Origin: JBDTNL01 sp039933785
GTDB lineage: Bacteria; Acidobacteriota; Thermoanaerobaculia; Multivoradales; JAGPDF01
Assembly: GCA_039933785.1 (NCBI GenBank)
Contig: JBDTNL010000037.1
Coordinates: forward strand, 1 to 36,578
Direction: 5' to 3'
Length of the DNA stretch: 36,578 nt
Shown here in pieces: positions 7,902-16,616 of the stretch. The translations under genes were made by a program, and so were the position numbers. Every line of letters starts with the position of its first letter. Within the stretch, counting starts at the first letter, position 1. Below the pieces are notes generated by a model. It ran no database searches and was not told the origin of the DNA. It worked only from the letters and a program-made list of their open reading frames with translations.

Positions 7902-9127
7902 GCGCGCACTCTGCGGAACACCACCGAAGCGTTGTTGCCGCCGAAGGCGTACGCGTTGTTCATCGCCACGTCGACGCTCAACGAGCGGGCCTCGTTGGGC
8001 ACCACGTCGAGATCGCACTCGGGATCCGGGTCGCGATAGTTAATGGTCGGCGGAACCACTCCGTCGCGAATCGCCAGCGCACAGACCGCGGCCTCGATCG
8101 CGGACGCCGCGCCCATGGTGTGTCCGAGCATCGACTTGATCGAGCTGATCGGCACCCGCCGGGAGCGTTCGCCGAACACCCGCTTCACCGCCAGCGTCTC
8201 GAGCTTGTCGTTGGTGGGCGTGCCGGTGCCGTGGGCGCTGATGTAGCTCACTTGGTCGGAGTCGAGCTCGCTCGCCGCAAGCGCCGCGGCCATGGCTCGC
8301 GCCCCACCGTCTCCGGCCGGGTGCGCCGCGGTCATGTGGTGCGCGTCGCACGACAGGCCGTAGCCGGCGACCTCGGCGTAGATCGAAGCGCCGCGCTCGA
8401 GCGCGCGCCGCAGGGGCTCGAGCACCAGGACCGCCGCGGCCTCCCCCGGAACCATGCCTTTACGGTGGCGATCGAACGGCTGGCAGACCTCTGGTGCGAT
8501 GGCTCCCAGGCGCGCGAACCCGGTGTACGTGATGCGCGAGAACGCGTCGGCGCCGCCGGCCAGCATCGCGTCGGCACGACCGGCTCGCAGCTGGTCGAAG
8601 GCGAAGGCGACTGCGTAGTTCCCCGCCGAGCAAGCGGTCGGAATCATCGCGTTCGGACCGCGCAAACCGAGCTCGCCCATCAGAGTCGTGACGATGGTGT
8701 GGCAGGGGTAGCGGCGCAGGAACTCGGCGCCGATCTCGCTGGTCTTCCCCGCCACGAGAAGATCGTTGAACTGCTCGACCTCGCGCGGCTCGCCCGATGT
8801 CGTGCCCATGCCAGCGCCCACTCGGCGGGGCTCGAGAGACGCGAGGTCGAGGCCGGCATCGGCGACCGCATCGCGGGCCGCTGCGCAGGCCATCTGGCTG
8901 GCCCGACCGGGCCGGTCCGCGCCGTGGTCGGTCGCAAAGGTATCGATCTCCCCGCCCAACTTCGACGGGTATCGGGCGGCATCGAACGAGCGCACCGGCG
9001 TGAGACCACTCTGACCGGCGAGCAACGCCTGCCAGACCTGGTCTCGACCGCGGCCGAGTGAGGTCACCCAACCGATACCGGTCACGACGACCCGCATCGC
9101 GACCGGCGGCGAAGCCGTGGTTTTCAC
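7898..9127 (-). CDS. Beta-ketoacyl-ACP synthase (FabF/KS-alpha-like)
   Basis: This 409-residue condensing enzyme has the complete Cys-His-His triad: C166 (PTACSAGN), H299 (ISAHGTGTPTND) and H336 (SMLGHTMGAAS). The glycine-rich C-terminal NNAYAFGGNN segment is also present. It catalyses decarboxylative condensation of malonyl-ACP with an acyl chain. The start is GTG 9127, which overlaps the stop of the ACP gene as GTGA; an ATG ten codons later (9097) is a possible alternative. The order ACP, KS, inactive KS (CLF) with 4-bp overlaps is the minimal set of a type II polyketide or dedicated fatty-acyl system, rather than a housekeeping fabF, which normally lies with fabD/fabG/acpP. No ketoreductase, dehydratase or cyclase gene is visible in the window. 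Confidence 0.92.
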   Translation of the reverse strand: MKTTASPPVAMRVVVTGIGWVTSLGRGRDQVWQALLAGQSGLTPVRSFDAARYPSKLGGEIDTFATDHGADRPGRASQMACAAARDAVADAGLDLASLEPRRVGAGMGTTSGEPREVEQFNDLLVAGKTSEIGAEFLRRYPCHTIVTTLMGELGLRGPNAMIPTACSAGNYAVAFAFDQLRAGRADAMLAGGADAFSRITYTGFARLGAIAPEVCQPFDRHRKGMVPGEAAAVLVLEPLRRALERGASIYAEVAGYGLSCDAHHMTAAHPAGDGGARAMAAALAASELDSDQVSYISAHGTGTPTNDKLETLAVKRVFGERSRRVPISSIKSMLGHTMGAASAIEAAVCALAIRDGVVPPTINYRDPDPECDLDVVPNEARSLSVDVAMNNAYAFGGNNASVVFRRVRA

Positions 9128-9414
9128 GCCGTGGCCATTGGGGACGACGCCCGGGCGGCCTCCTGCTCTGCCTGGATCGTCTCGACCAGCGCCACCGCTG
9201 ACTCCACGGTCGCCAGGGAAGGCATGCGCTCGTCCAAATTCGTGATCGCGAGCTTGAACTCGAAATCGATGTTCACACCGACTTCCAAGAGCGAGAGCGA
9301 GTCGAGTTGCAGGTCATCGCGGAGCGAAGCCTGGTCGCCGATCCGCTCCGGCGGAACGTTAGCCACCTTGTGAATGATCTGCTTGATACGGTCGCGAATC
9401 TCGTCTTTCGACAT
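9124..9414 (-). CDS. Acyl carrier protein
   Basis: This 96-residue carrier protein has the phosphopantetheine attachment motif LDSLSLLEV; the Ser after Asp is the modified residue (about residue 39). Its helices are acidic and it ends in an Ala-rich tail. The start ATG 9414 is chosen because GGAGGA lies four bases upstream. Longer in-frame starts exist (ATG 9438, TTG 9462) but have no better ribosome-binding site and would add residues not typical of ACPs. It carries the growing chain for the KS/CLF pair encoded directly downstream. The KS gene starts inside its stop codon, which implies translational coupling. It is too divergent in its flanks to be confidently called the housekeeping AcpP. 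Confidence 0.92.
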   Translation of the reverse strand: MSKDEIRDRIKQIIHKVANVPPERIGDQASLRDDLQLDSLSLLEVGVNIDFEFKLAITNLDERMPSLATVESAVALVETIQAEQEAARASSPMATA

Positions 9415-9448
9415 CACTTCCTCCACCGCTGAGTCCATAGATCGACCT

Positions 9449-9481
9449 ATTCTAACTTGCAACTAACTTGGCGAGACCAAG
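9449..9481 (-). promoter_or_regulatory. Possible promoter and small hairpin upstream of the ACP gene
   Basis: In the 129-bp gap between the photolyase stop and the ACP start, the minus strand has TAGAAT (9454-9449), a fair -10 box 35 bp before the ACP ATG. No convincing -35 box is seen at the usual spacing. Slightly upstream is a short hairpin, CTTGG-N5-CCAAG (9467-9481). This suggests that the ACP-KS-CLF-oxygenase-cyclase genes have their own start of transcription, but the evidence is weak. Confidence 0.25.
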
Positions 9482-9543
9482 CAATTGTGAGGCCAAGGGC
9501 AGGATCCCAGGGATGAGTGCCGCCGGACGAGGGTCAGAGGTGT

Positions 9544-11040
9544 CTAGTAGCCCGCGTAGCGGGCAAGATAGGAGCCGACATCCAGCTTGCGCGCGGTGTT
9601 CGCGGAGCTCATGTACCGGACCGTGCCAAAAATCGGACGCCGGGGTCCCCACGGGCGATCGTAACGACCGAGACACCAGGCGATGCCGCTGTACGAATTG
9701 GGATCGCGGCCGTCGAGGGCGAATTTGTCGTTGAGCTGAACCATGGTGGAAAAGGCCTGCCGCGGGTCCACCGCCCACTCCAGGATCTTCTTGCCCCACA
9801 GCATGCGCAAATAGTTGTGGATGCGGCCCTCGCGCACGAGCTGTCGCTGAGCCGCGTTCCACAGCGGGTCGTGGGTCGCGGCGGATTCGAGCTCGGAGAG
9901 GGCATAGAGGTAGGGACGCGGGTCCCCGGCGTGACTCTCGAGCACTCGGCGCGCCCATTCGGGCACGCTTTCGTAGCACTCTGCTGGGACCCCCTCGAGG
10001 CTCGAGTTGTGTCCGAGCTCGCGCCAGGTCACCAACTGGTCGAGGAACTGTTCGGCGTTCGAGCTCATCCCCCACCAGCCGGCGCGGGCGCCGCGGCCGC
10101 CGGGTGCCAAGCGCGACGGGTTCCAGCGTTCCTCCTCGGCAAGCGCGGCGAGAATCTGATGCGCCGAGACGAATCCGAAATGGAGATACGGCGACAGACC
10201 GCTGGTCGCCTCGGCGAGAAGCTCGTTGCGCTGTTCGCCGTAGCGCGGCAGGCCGCGCTCGAGGAAGCGGCGCAAAGTGCTCTCTCCGGCCGCGCTCCCA
10301 CCCACCGCGTCGACCGGAGGCACCCCGTGGTCGATCGGCAGTTGCGCCAGGGCGCGTCCACCGCCCGCCAGCAACTCTTGACTGGCGGCCGGCCACCGGC
10401 CCTCGAGGTCTCGGCGAAACCGTGCCACGGACGCCGGCGCGTCCGCACGCCACGGTGCGAGCGGTGCGGCGTTGGGGAACTCCGCGAGATGCTCCGGCAG
10501 CGCGTTCTGCAAGAACCGGCGAAAATCCACCGCGCGTTCGAATCGCCGCGGCGCGGCGCGCACCGGCAGCAGTCCATTGGAGTCCACGGCTTCGAGGCGA
10601 ACCCGTAGTTGGCGCCCCGCTGCGGCAACCATGCGCGGCAGGAAGCCGCAAGAGAAGTCGTCGGTGACCACCGCGCAAGCCCGTGCGGACAGCGCCGCGA
10701 GCAGGCCCTTGCCCGCACCGGGTGAAGCTTCGACATATGGAAAGTAGCTCACCCCGCCGGCCGCGAAGCGGCGAGAGTTCTCCGCCATGCCGTCGAGCAC
10801 GAAACGGTGAAACCGGTCCGACGCCCAGGGGTAGCCGGCCCGGAGCGGTTCGAAAACGACCAGGGGTTTCCCCCAGGCATCGGCCAGGTCGAGCGCCCGG
10901 TCGAGCGCGAAGTTCCACGCCGTTCGCCGGCTGGCGATCATCCAGTAGAGAACGAAATCGCGTTCGGGGAAGACTTCCGCGTCGTTGACCGCGCGCCGGC
11001 GAAGCGCCGGTACCCGGCCACCCGTAACGGCGTGCTCCAT
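9544..11040 (-). CDS. phr: Class II CPD photolyase
   Basis: This 498-residue protein is a light-driven repair enzyme for cyclobutane pyrimidine dimers using FADH-. The class II pattern is clear: the N-terminal antenna domain begins with VLYWMIASRR, and the helical domain has SGLSPYLHFG. The C-terminal catalytic core has NYLRMLWGKKILEW, then LNDKFALDGRDPNSYSG, AWCLGRYDRPWGPRRPIFG and VRYMSSANTARKLD. These are hallmarks of class II enzymes rather than the E. coli-type class I. Length is usual for the class. The ATG at 11040 is the first in frame; the lipoprotein gene stops 11 bp upstream. The downstream ACP gene is 129 bp away, so co-transcription is possible but not assured. A carotenoid oxygenase in the same gene string fits a light-exposure theme (inference). 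Confidence 0.93.
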   Translation of the reverse strand: MEHAVTGGRVPALRRRAVNDAEVFPERDFVLYWMIASRRTAWNFALDRALDLADAWGKPLVVFEPLRAGYPWASDRFHRFVLDGMAENSRRFAAGGVSYFPYVEASPGAGKGLLAALSARACAVVTDDFSCGFLPRMVAAAGRQLRVRLEAVDSNGLLPVRAAPRRFERAVDFRRFLQNALPEHLAEFPNAAPLAPWRADAPASVARFRRDLEGRWPAASQELLAGGGRALAQLPIDHGVPPVDAVGGSAAGESTLRRFLERGLPRYGEQRNELLAEATSGLSPYLHFGFVSAHQILAALAEEERWNPSRLAPGGRGARAGWWGMSSNAEQFLDQLVTWRELGHNSSLEGVPAECYESVPEWARRVLESHAGDPRPYLYALSELESAATHDPLWNAAQRQLVREGRIHNYLRMLWGKKILEWAVDPRQAFSTMVQLNDKFALDGRDPNSYSGIAWCLGRYDRPWGPRRPIFGTVRYMSSANTARKLDVGSYLARYAGY

Positions 11041-11051
11041 GAGCCTCGCCG

Positions 11052-11633
11052 TCAGTGGAAGCGCGCTCGCGCCCTCGCGGCAGCGGCTTCGAGATTCTGT
11101 TCGGCCGCCTTCAGGCCCTTGGCGAGATCGTCCCAGGCCGCGCCTGATTGGCTCGCGAGATCCGTCAGCTTGGCGTGTGCTGCGTCACGCTGCGTACGCA
11201 GGTCGGCGAGGCTCGTCTCGAGCTCCTTTTTGGTGGCGCCAGTAGCGCTCGCGGCCTTCGACTGCAGCGTCGCGATGTCGGCGTCGACTTTCCCCAGGCC
11301 GTGTTGGAACTCGCGCACCAGCGCGTCGCGCTGCGCCAGCACGTCAGCCGTCAATTGCTCGGTCTTTGCCGTCACCGCCTCTTCGATCGCGCTGCCTTGT
11401 TCTTTCGCCTGGTTGGCGAGCTCGCGCGACTTGTCGACCACTGCCGCTTTGGCGTCGGCGACCTGGTCTTTCGCCGCCGCGGTGAGCTCGGCAGCCTTGC
11501 TCTTGGCCTCTTCGGTTTTCTCCTGAGTCTTCGCGCAGGAGACCGAGAGCGCTCCAAGGGCGATTGTGCAAGCGACTGCGCAGGCGATTGCGCAGCGCAC
11601 GAGCAGCGACGCGAGCCGTATTGGTTTGCTCAT
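11052..11633 (-). CDS. Coiled-coil lipoprotein-like protein
   Basis: This 193-residue protein has an N-terminal basic start and hydrophobic segment (about residues 5-30) ending in LSVSC at residue 33, a plausible though imperfect lipobox. The remainder is low-complexity helical sequence, very rich in Ala, Lys, Glu and Gln, with heptad-like spacing. It resembles apolipoprotein/LEA-like or Lpp-like coiled coils. It may be tethered to the outer membrane or periplasm and have a structural or protective role, but no function can be assigned. The start ATG 11633 is chosen to keep the signal intact; an in-frame ATG at 11660 would overlap the divergent YjbQ gene's start. A photolyase gene follows after 11 bp. 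Confidence 0.75.
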   Translation of the reverse strand: MSKPIRLASLLVRCAIACAVACTIALGALSVSCAKTQEKTEEAKSKAAELTAAAKDQVADAKAAVVDKSRELANQAKEQGSAIEEAVTAKTEQLTADVLAQRDALVREFQHGLGKVDADIATLQSKAASATGATKKELETSLADLRTQRDAAHAKLTDLASQSGAAWDDLAKGLKAAEQNLEAAAARARARFH

Positions 11634-11658
11634 GCCGGCATTGTAACGTGAGCCTGGC

Positions 11659-12066
11659 ATGGCAACCGTCAGGCTATCGATGACACCGCGCGGCAGAGGT
11701 TTGCACGACATCACGGCCGAGGTGGCGAGCGTGGTGCGTGAAGCCGGGATCGACGCGGGCCTTTGCACGGTATTTCTCCAGCACACCTCGGCAAGCCTGA
11801 TCATCCAGGAGAACGCCGATCCCTCGGCCAGACATGACCTCGAGAGCTGGTTCGATCGGCTGATCCCCGACGGGGATCCGGCCTTCCTCCACACCTCGGA
11901 AGGGCCCGACGACATGCCTGCGCACGTGAAAGCAGCGCTCACCGGCGTGTCGCTCTCCATCCCGATCGTCGATGGCCACCTGGCGCTGGGCACCTGGCAG
12001 GGCATCTTCCTCTGGGAGCATCGCGTGCGTTCCGGACGGCGCAATCTAGTAGTGCACGTAGGCTGA
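11659..12066 (+). CDS. yjbQ: YjbQ / UPF0047 family protein
   Basis: This 135-residue protein is the full length of the UPF0047/YjbQ family, annotated as having secondary thiamine-phosphate synthase activity in E. coli; its physiological role is uncertain. Signature segments are all present: FLQHTSASLIIQEN (about residues 39-52), HTSEGPDDMPAHVK (about 78-91), and LGTWQGIFLWEHR (about 110-122). The conserved histidines and acidic residues probably bind a metal and phosphate. It starts 25 bp from the divergent lipoprotein gene, so their promoters must overlap. No strong ribosome-binding site is visible. The tetR gene follows after 59 bp but has its own promoter-operator. Confidence 0.9.
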   Translation: MATVRLSMTPRGRGLHDITAEVASVVREAGIDAGLCTVFLQHTSASLIIQENADPSARHDLESWFDRLIPDGDPAFLHTSEGPDDMPAHVKAALTGVSLSIPIVDGHLALGTWQGIFLWEHRVRSGRRNLVVHVG

Positions 12067-12080
12067 CTCACCGCACAGGT

Positions 12081-12126
12081 TTGACACTTCGCATTCCCAG
12101 TGCGAAACTTTGAACAACGGTTCAAA
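12081..12126 (+). promoter_or_regulatory. Promoter-operator of tetR (perfect TTTGAACnnnnGTTCAAA dyad)
   Basis: A consensus -35 box TTGACA (12081-12086) is followed after 17 bp by a weak -10 box GAAACT (12104-12109). A perfect inverted repeat, TTTGAAC-AACG-GTTCAAA, spans 12109-12126; its last A is the A of the tetR ATG. The same dyad, with the same 28-bp step from TTGACA to dyad, occurs at 17245-17290 before the Mo-subunit gene. A transcript starting inside the dyad would have a leader of about 10 nt and no ribosome-binding site. A second dyad, TTCGCA-N7-TGCGAA (12088-12106), lies inside the promoter. The likely binder is the TetR protein encoded here (inference). Confidence 0.75.
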
Positions 12127-12770
12127 TGCGCTCGACTGCGAAAGTTGCCGACAAGAAGAGGGAGATCCTGCTCGCCGCCTCGCGCGTCTTCCGCGCCAAG
12201 GGCCTGCACGGAGCCGGTATGCGCGACATCGCCGGCGAGCTCGGCATGACCGTAGGGAACCTCTACTACTACTTCGAGAACAAGCACGAGCTCCTGGCGT
12301 TTTGTCAGGAAGACGCACTGGACGGCCTGCGCGCCCTCGCCGCTCGCGTTCGAGCGCTTCCCGAGCGCTCTGACACCAAGCTCTATCGCTTGATCGTCGG
12401 GCACGTGGAGCTGCTGAACGAGAGCACTCCCGGCTCGCTCGCCCATCTCGAAGTCGAGGCCCTCGAAGGCGCGTTCCGTACCGCCGCGCTCGCCGGCCGC
12501 GACGAATACGAGCGCGCCGTGCAGTCTCTGGTCGAGGAGGGCATGGCGGCGCGCCTCTTGCGGCCCTGCGATGCCAAGGTCGCCGCCTTCGCCTTGCTCG
12601 GCGCCTTGAACTGGACCGTCAAGTGGTTCCGCCCCGAGGGCAGCAAGAGTGCCTCCAAGATCGGGGAGGAGTTCGCGGAGTTACTGGTCCGTGGTCTGCT
12701 CGCGCCCGGCATCGCCCTCGCTCCTCCCAAATACCGCATCACCCCCAACCCAGCGCAAGAGACCCTCTGA
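12126..12770 (+). CDS. TetR family transcriptional regulator
   Basis: This 214-residue regulator has an N-terminal helix-turn-helix domain: KKREILLAASRVFRAKGLHG, then MRDIAGELGMTVGNLYYYF and a short link to KHELL (residues 10-55), typical of TetR. The C-terminal ligand-binding domain is helical and not similar to a subfamily I can name with certainty; the LYYYFENKHELL turn recalls regulators of CoA-thioester degradation genes. It precedes the 2Fe-2S subunit gene of a molybdenum hydroxylase by 15 bp. A perfect dyad overlaps its start codon and recurs before the Mo-subunit gene, so it probably represses itself and both halves of the enzyme locus, with an aromatic acyl-CoA as a possible inducer (inference). 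No Shine-Dalgarno sequence is visible at the start. Confidence 0.92.
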   Translation: MRSTAKVADKKREILLAASRVFRAKGLHGAGMRDIAGELGMTVGNLYYYFENKHELLAFCQEDALDGLRALAARVRALPERSDTKLYRLIVGHVELLNESTPGSLAHLEVEALEGAFRTAALAGRDEYERAVQSLVEEGMAARLLRPCDAKVAAFALLGALNWTVKWFRPEGSKSASKIGEEFAELLVRGLLAPGIALAPPKYRITPNPAQETL

Positions 12771-12785
12771 CACCCGAGACTCCCC

Positions 12786-13316
12786 ATGCATCCTGAATCC
12801 ACCCGACTCACCCTGACCGTCAACGGCGAACCACGTGAGGCCTTGGTGCCGACGCACCACACCCTGCTGGAGGCGTTGCGGGAGGAGCTCGGGTTGACCG
12901 GCACCAAACACGGCTGCGAGTTGGGCGAGTGCGGCACCTGCACCGTGCTGGTCGACGGGGTGCCCGCTCTTTCCTGCCTGCTGCTCGCTGCGGAGGCGCA
13001 AGGCCGACACGTCGAGACCGTCGAGGGCCTACAAATCGGCAATCGCCTGCACCCGCTGCAGGCTGCCTTCGCCGACCTCGGGGCGGCGCAGTGCGGTTAC
13101 TGCACACCCGGCATACTGATGGCAGCCAAGGCGCTGCTCGCCAGGAACGCCAACCCGACAACCGACGAGGCGCGTGAGGCCCTGGCCGGCAACCTCTGTC
13201 GCTGTACGGGATATCACAAGATCCTGCAAGCGGTGGAAGGCGCGGCGGCGCGGATGCGCGGCGAGGCGTGGGAGCCAGCGCGCGAGGATCTGTACGGCGA
13301 ACCGCTCCCCGAGTAG
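12786..13316 (+). CDS. 2Fe-2S subunit of a molybdenum hydroxylase (4-hydroxybenzoyl-CoA reductase gamma type)
   Basis: This 176-residue electron-transfer subunit has two [2Fe-2S] clusters. The plant-type ferredoxin cluster is bound by C44, C49, C52 and C64 (CELGECGTC...C). The second, in a four-helix domain, is bound by C103, C106, C138 and C140 (CGYC...CRC). This is the standard small subunit of the xanthine dehydrogenase family. It follows tetR by 15 bp and lies away from the two partner genes at 17294 and 20398, from which it is separated by five opposite-strand genes. The partner subunits point to a 4-hydroxybenzoyl-CoA-reductase-like enzyme, making this the HcrC-like subunit. A tail of about 20 residues extends beyond the usual end. 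Confidence 0.92.
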   Translation: MHPESTRLTLTVNGEPREALVPTHHTLLEALREELGLTGTKHGCELGECGTCTVLVDGVPALSCLLLAAEAQGRHVETVEGLQIGNRLHPLQAAFADLGAAQCGYCTPGILMAAKALLARNANPTTDEAREALAGNLCRCTGYHKILQAVEGAAARMRGEAWEPAREDLYGEPLPE

Positions 13317-13322
13317 CGGCCT

Positions 13323-14366
13323 TCAATCCTTCGTGATGTATTGCCGCCAGTGCTGAAGCATTCTGGACCCCTCGATGAACATCCAGTCCTCGACCACCTT
13401 GCCGTCGTCGTGCAATCGAATGACGCCCTGGAATAGGCCCTTGGTCGAGTGTGGAGCGAGGGCCAGCGGATCGTCGGGAGCGCCTCGGAAAGCCCAGTAG
13501 TCCCGCCGGCTCCCCGCGACGTCCAGCGTTGCGCGGCCGAAGCCGCGCGTGCCGAAGTACTCGGCGACTAGATCGTCCCCCGAGCGCGAATAGACGATCT
13601 TCTCTTCCTTCGCCGTCCCCGGCCAATCCGTCTCGATCAACGCCGTTCCGGTCGCGGTTGGCGCCCAAGTTACCTGGATCTTCGGTCCGCCCTCGCCCTC
13701 GCTCCAGCCCTTCCACGAGCCGGCGAGCGTGACCAGGCCCTTCCACACCACGTCGGCGGTCTGGGCCGTCGCCACTACGGGCGGCCGGCGCTTACCGACG
13801 AACAGCCGGCGATGATCGAGAGTGCGCTCGCCGGAGTTCAGCTTCCAGTCCTCGAAGAGCTTGCCGTCGTCGTAGAGTTTGATGACGCCCACCAGCTGCA
13901 ATGGCGACGTCTGCGGTGCCTTGGGATCGCCGGGGACGGACTTGAAGGCCCAGCGGTTGCTCAGGCTCGTGGCACGGTCGTAGATGGCGCGCCCGTTGCC
14001 GAGCGACCCGAAGAATTCGACCACGAGGTCGTCGCCGGCACGCGAGAAGAAGAACTCCTCCTTCTTCTGAGGAATCTCCGGCCAATTGGTCTCGACCAGC
14101 ACCGAGCCGCCGCTCGTGGCCGTCCAATGCGCGTCGATTTTCGGTCCACCCTCGCCCTCGCTCCAACCATCCCAAGTGCCTTCGAGGGTCGCCAGCGCCT
14201 GCCACACCGTCGCGACAGAAGCACCCGGCCCCGACTCAACCGTCGCCGGCTCCGTCGAAGCCTTTTCCAACGACGGCGGCGCCGCGGCGGACGCTCCTGC
14301 CGCGAGCGCGGCGAGCGTCCAGACGAGTCCACCAGATACTCGGCGACGAACCTTCGTACCCACCAT
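13323..14366 (-). CDS. Secreted protein with two tandem lipocalin-like domains
   Basis: This 347-residue protein has a signal peptide (residues 1 to about 28, ending ASA-AA). Two copies of a domain of about 150 residues follow. Copy 1 has GTWDGWSEGEGGPKI at residue 63 and copy 2 has GSWKGWSEGEGGPKI at residue 216, a spacing of 153 residues. Both continue with an acidic (V/I)ETxWP strand, a S-R-(A/S)-GDDLV(V/A)E(F/Y)FG strand and a DDGK(L/V)xEDW strand. The 182-residue protein at 16617-17165 shares the L(E/A)GTW and GDDLL features, so they look like paralogues. The fold appears to be a beta-barrel of the lipocalin/DUF1579 kind, perhaps binding a small hydrophobic ligand in the periplasm; that is inference. 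The start ATG 14366 is chosen for the signal peptide. It is last in a minus-strand group with a sigma factor and kinase. Confidence 0.75.
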   Translation of the reverse strand: MVGTKVRRRVSGGLVWTLAALAAGASAAAPPSLEKASTEPATVESGPGASVATVWQALATLEGTWDGWSEGEGGPKIDAHWTATSGGSVLVETNWPEIPQKKEEFFFSRAGDDLVVEFFGSLGNGRAIYDRATSLSNRWAFKSVPGDPKAPQTSPLQLVGVIKLYDDGKLFEDWKLNSGERTLDHRRLFVGKRRPPVVATAQTADVVWKGLVTLAGSWKGWSEGEGGPKIQVTWAPTATGTALIETDWPGTAKEEKIVYSRSGDDLVAEYFGTRGFGRATLDVAGSRRDYWAFRGAPDDPLALAPHSTKGLFQGVIRLHDDGKVVEDWMFIEGSRMLQHWRQYITKD

Positions 14367-14437
14367 GCAGGATCCTCCAGAACCTTCGCCCAAATCGTCG
14401 GCGATCCTATCGCCAGCGATCCCCACGGCCCGATGCC

Positions 14438-14794
14438 TTAGCGCGCCGCCACGCCGTGCCCGTACCGTTGCGTCGCGAATCCGACGATCAGGCCGACGAT
14501 GGCCCCGGGCAACATGATCTCGAAGTAGTAGTGCGCGCCAGTCGCGGATGGCATCGCCGCCACCAAGTATGCAAGCACCAGGCCGACCGCGGTGCCGAAC
14601 AGAATCCCGAGCGGCAGCGAGTTCACTTTGCGGGCGAAGTATCCAATGGCGAGCCCCGCGATCAGGCCCTTCACCGTCGAGCCCACCACGATGGTCGCCA
14701 GCTGCGCTCGCACGGCTGGCGTGAACCATGCGGTGAGGCCGTCGAGAATCCCCAGCACTCCCCCCAGCACAATACCCAACCAGGTCTTGGTCAT
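14438..14794 (-). CDS. Small integral membrane protein
   Basis: This 118-residue, glycine-rich protein has three or four predicted membrane helices (about residues 4-22, 31-53, 60-78 and 90-110). Helices contain small-residue packing motifs (GIVLGGVLGILDG, GLIAGLAIGYFARK, LGILFGTAVGLVLAYL, GAIVGLIVGFATQ), as in small glycine-zipper membrane proteins. The start ATG 14794 has an AAGGAG ribosome-binding site seven bases upstream. It lies between the kinase gene and the tandem-domain secreted protein, all on the minus strand. No function is recognised. Confidence 0.75.
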   Translation of the reverse strand: MTKTWLGIVLGGVLGILDGLTAWFTPAVRAQLATIVVGSTVKGLIAGLAIGYFARKVNSLPLGILFGTAVGLVLAYLVAAMPSATGAHYYFEIMLPGAIVGLIVGFATQRYGHGVAAR

Positions 14795-14877
14795 CGCATT
14801 CTCCTTGGAAAGAACCGCATCTCCCGTCCCATTCCGCATCTGGGCGGCGGCGTTTCGACCGGTCCGAACGGCCGACC

Positions 14878-15797
<920 letters not shown>

Positions 15798-15801
<4 letters not shown>

Positions 15802-16580
15802 GCGGTCTCGCCGGACTCGGACGCGCCGGGATCGAAGCCCAGCAAGTCGCGGGCCTCGGAGCGGTACTCCGACGTCGTGGCGGTCAGCTCGAGCAGCCTG
15901 GCGAGGACCAAGCGGCGAAGCTCCCGCCGCGCCCACGCCAGATAGTTGGTGATCTGGGTTACCGGCAGGTCGAACTCCGCGGCGAGCTGCGCATAGTCCG
16001 GGCCATCCTCCGTCCGCTCCAGGTCGTAGCGCTCGAATAGCGCGAAGTGCGAGCGCTTGCCGCGCTCCTCGCAGAGCCCCCGCAAGTCGTCGACCGCGAG
16101 CATGAACAGCGAGCGCGTCCACTCGCGGCGGAAGACGGCCTCGGCGTCGGGCTCGGCCGAGACCGGCTGGATGGCGATCTCCGACTCCGCGCCGGCGAAG
16201 TCGAGCGCCAGCATCGGCGTGCCGCCGCCTCGTTTCTGCCGGCCCGCCGCCTGCAGCTGGTTGGCGACGAAGCGATCGACGCAGAGGCGCACGAAGGTGC
16301 GGAAGCGCGCCTGGGCTGGATCGTAGCGGGCGAAGGTGTCGCGCTCGAGCGCCCGGGCGAAGAAATCCTGCGTCGTGTCCTCGGCGTCGGGGGCCGAGAG
16401 CCGCCACTTCCAGCGCAGATGTTTGTAGACCGGGCGCCAGTATGCGGCGATCAATTTGTCCATGGCCCGCGCACGGACCGCCGCGTCGGGGTCTCCGGCG
16501 GCCCGCACGACGGACCAGCGCGTGGCCGGGAAGGACGTGCCCTGGTGTGCCGCGGGGTTCGCGGGACGCGTTTCACTCAT
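15798..16580 (-). CDS. ECF-like sigma-70 family factor (kinase-linked)
   Basis: This 260-residue protein resembles sigma factors of the group found beside Ser/Thr kinases. A region 2-like segment (about residues 40-110) includes AYWRPVYKHLRWKWRLSAPDAEDTTQDFFARAL and FRTFVRLCVDRFVANQL. A region 4-like helix-turn-helix (about 195-240) includes YAQLAAEFDLPVTQITNYL and WARRELRRLVLARL. A linker of about 60 residues separates them. The protein should direct RNA polymerase to a specific promoter set. There is no anti-sigma gene nearby; the overlapping kinase gene suggests control by phosphorylation, as is known for some ECF groups. The start ATG 16580 lies 36 bp after the stop of the lipocalin-like gene, so the three may be co-transcribed. 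Confidence 0.85.
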
Positions 16581-16616
16581 TCGTGACGGTGGCGCGGCTC
16601 GAACCTCGCGCGTCGA

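Noticed and set aside
6855..8039. Plus-strand open frame of 394 codons
   Set aside because: Antisense shadow of the CLF-like gene, with Arg/Gln-rich low-complexity translation.
12088..12106. Dyad TTCGCA-N7-TGCGAA within the tetR promoter as a second operator
   Set aside because: It is not repeated before the Mo-subunit gene, and its arms are only 6 bp, so it is mentioned but not called as a separate site.
11634..12446. Upstream extension of the coiled-coil lipoprotein gene to 12446
   Set aside because: It would overlap the YjbQ and tetR genes on the other strand and remove the signal peptide; ATG 11633 fits better.
15802..16407. Upstream extension of the kinase frame to 16407
   Set aside because: It lies inside the sigma-factor gene and its translation is Arg/Ala-rich with no domain; TTG 15801 gives a normal kinase N-terminus.
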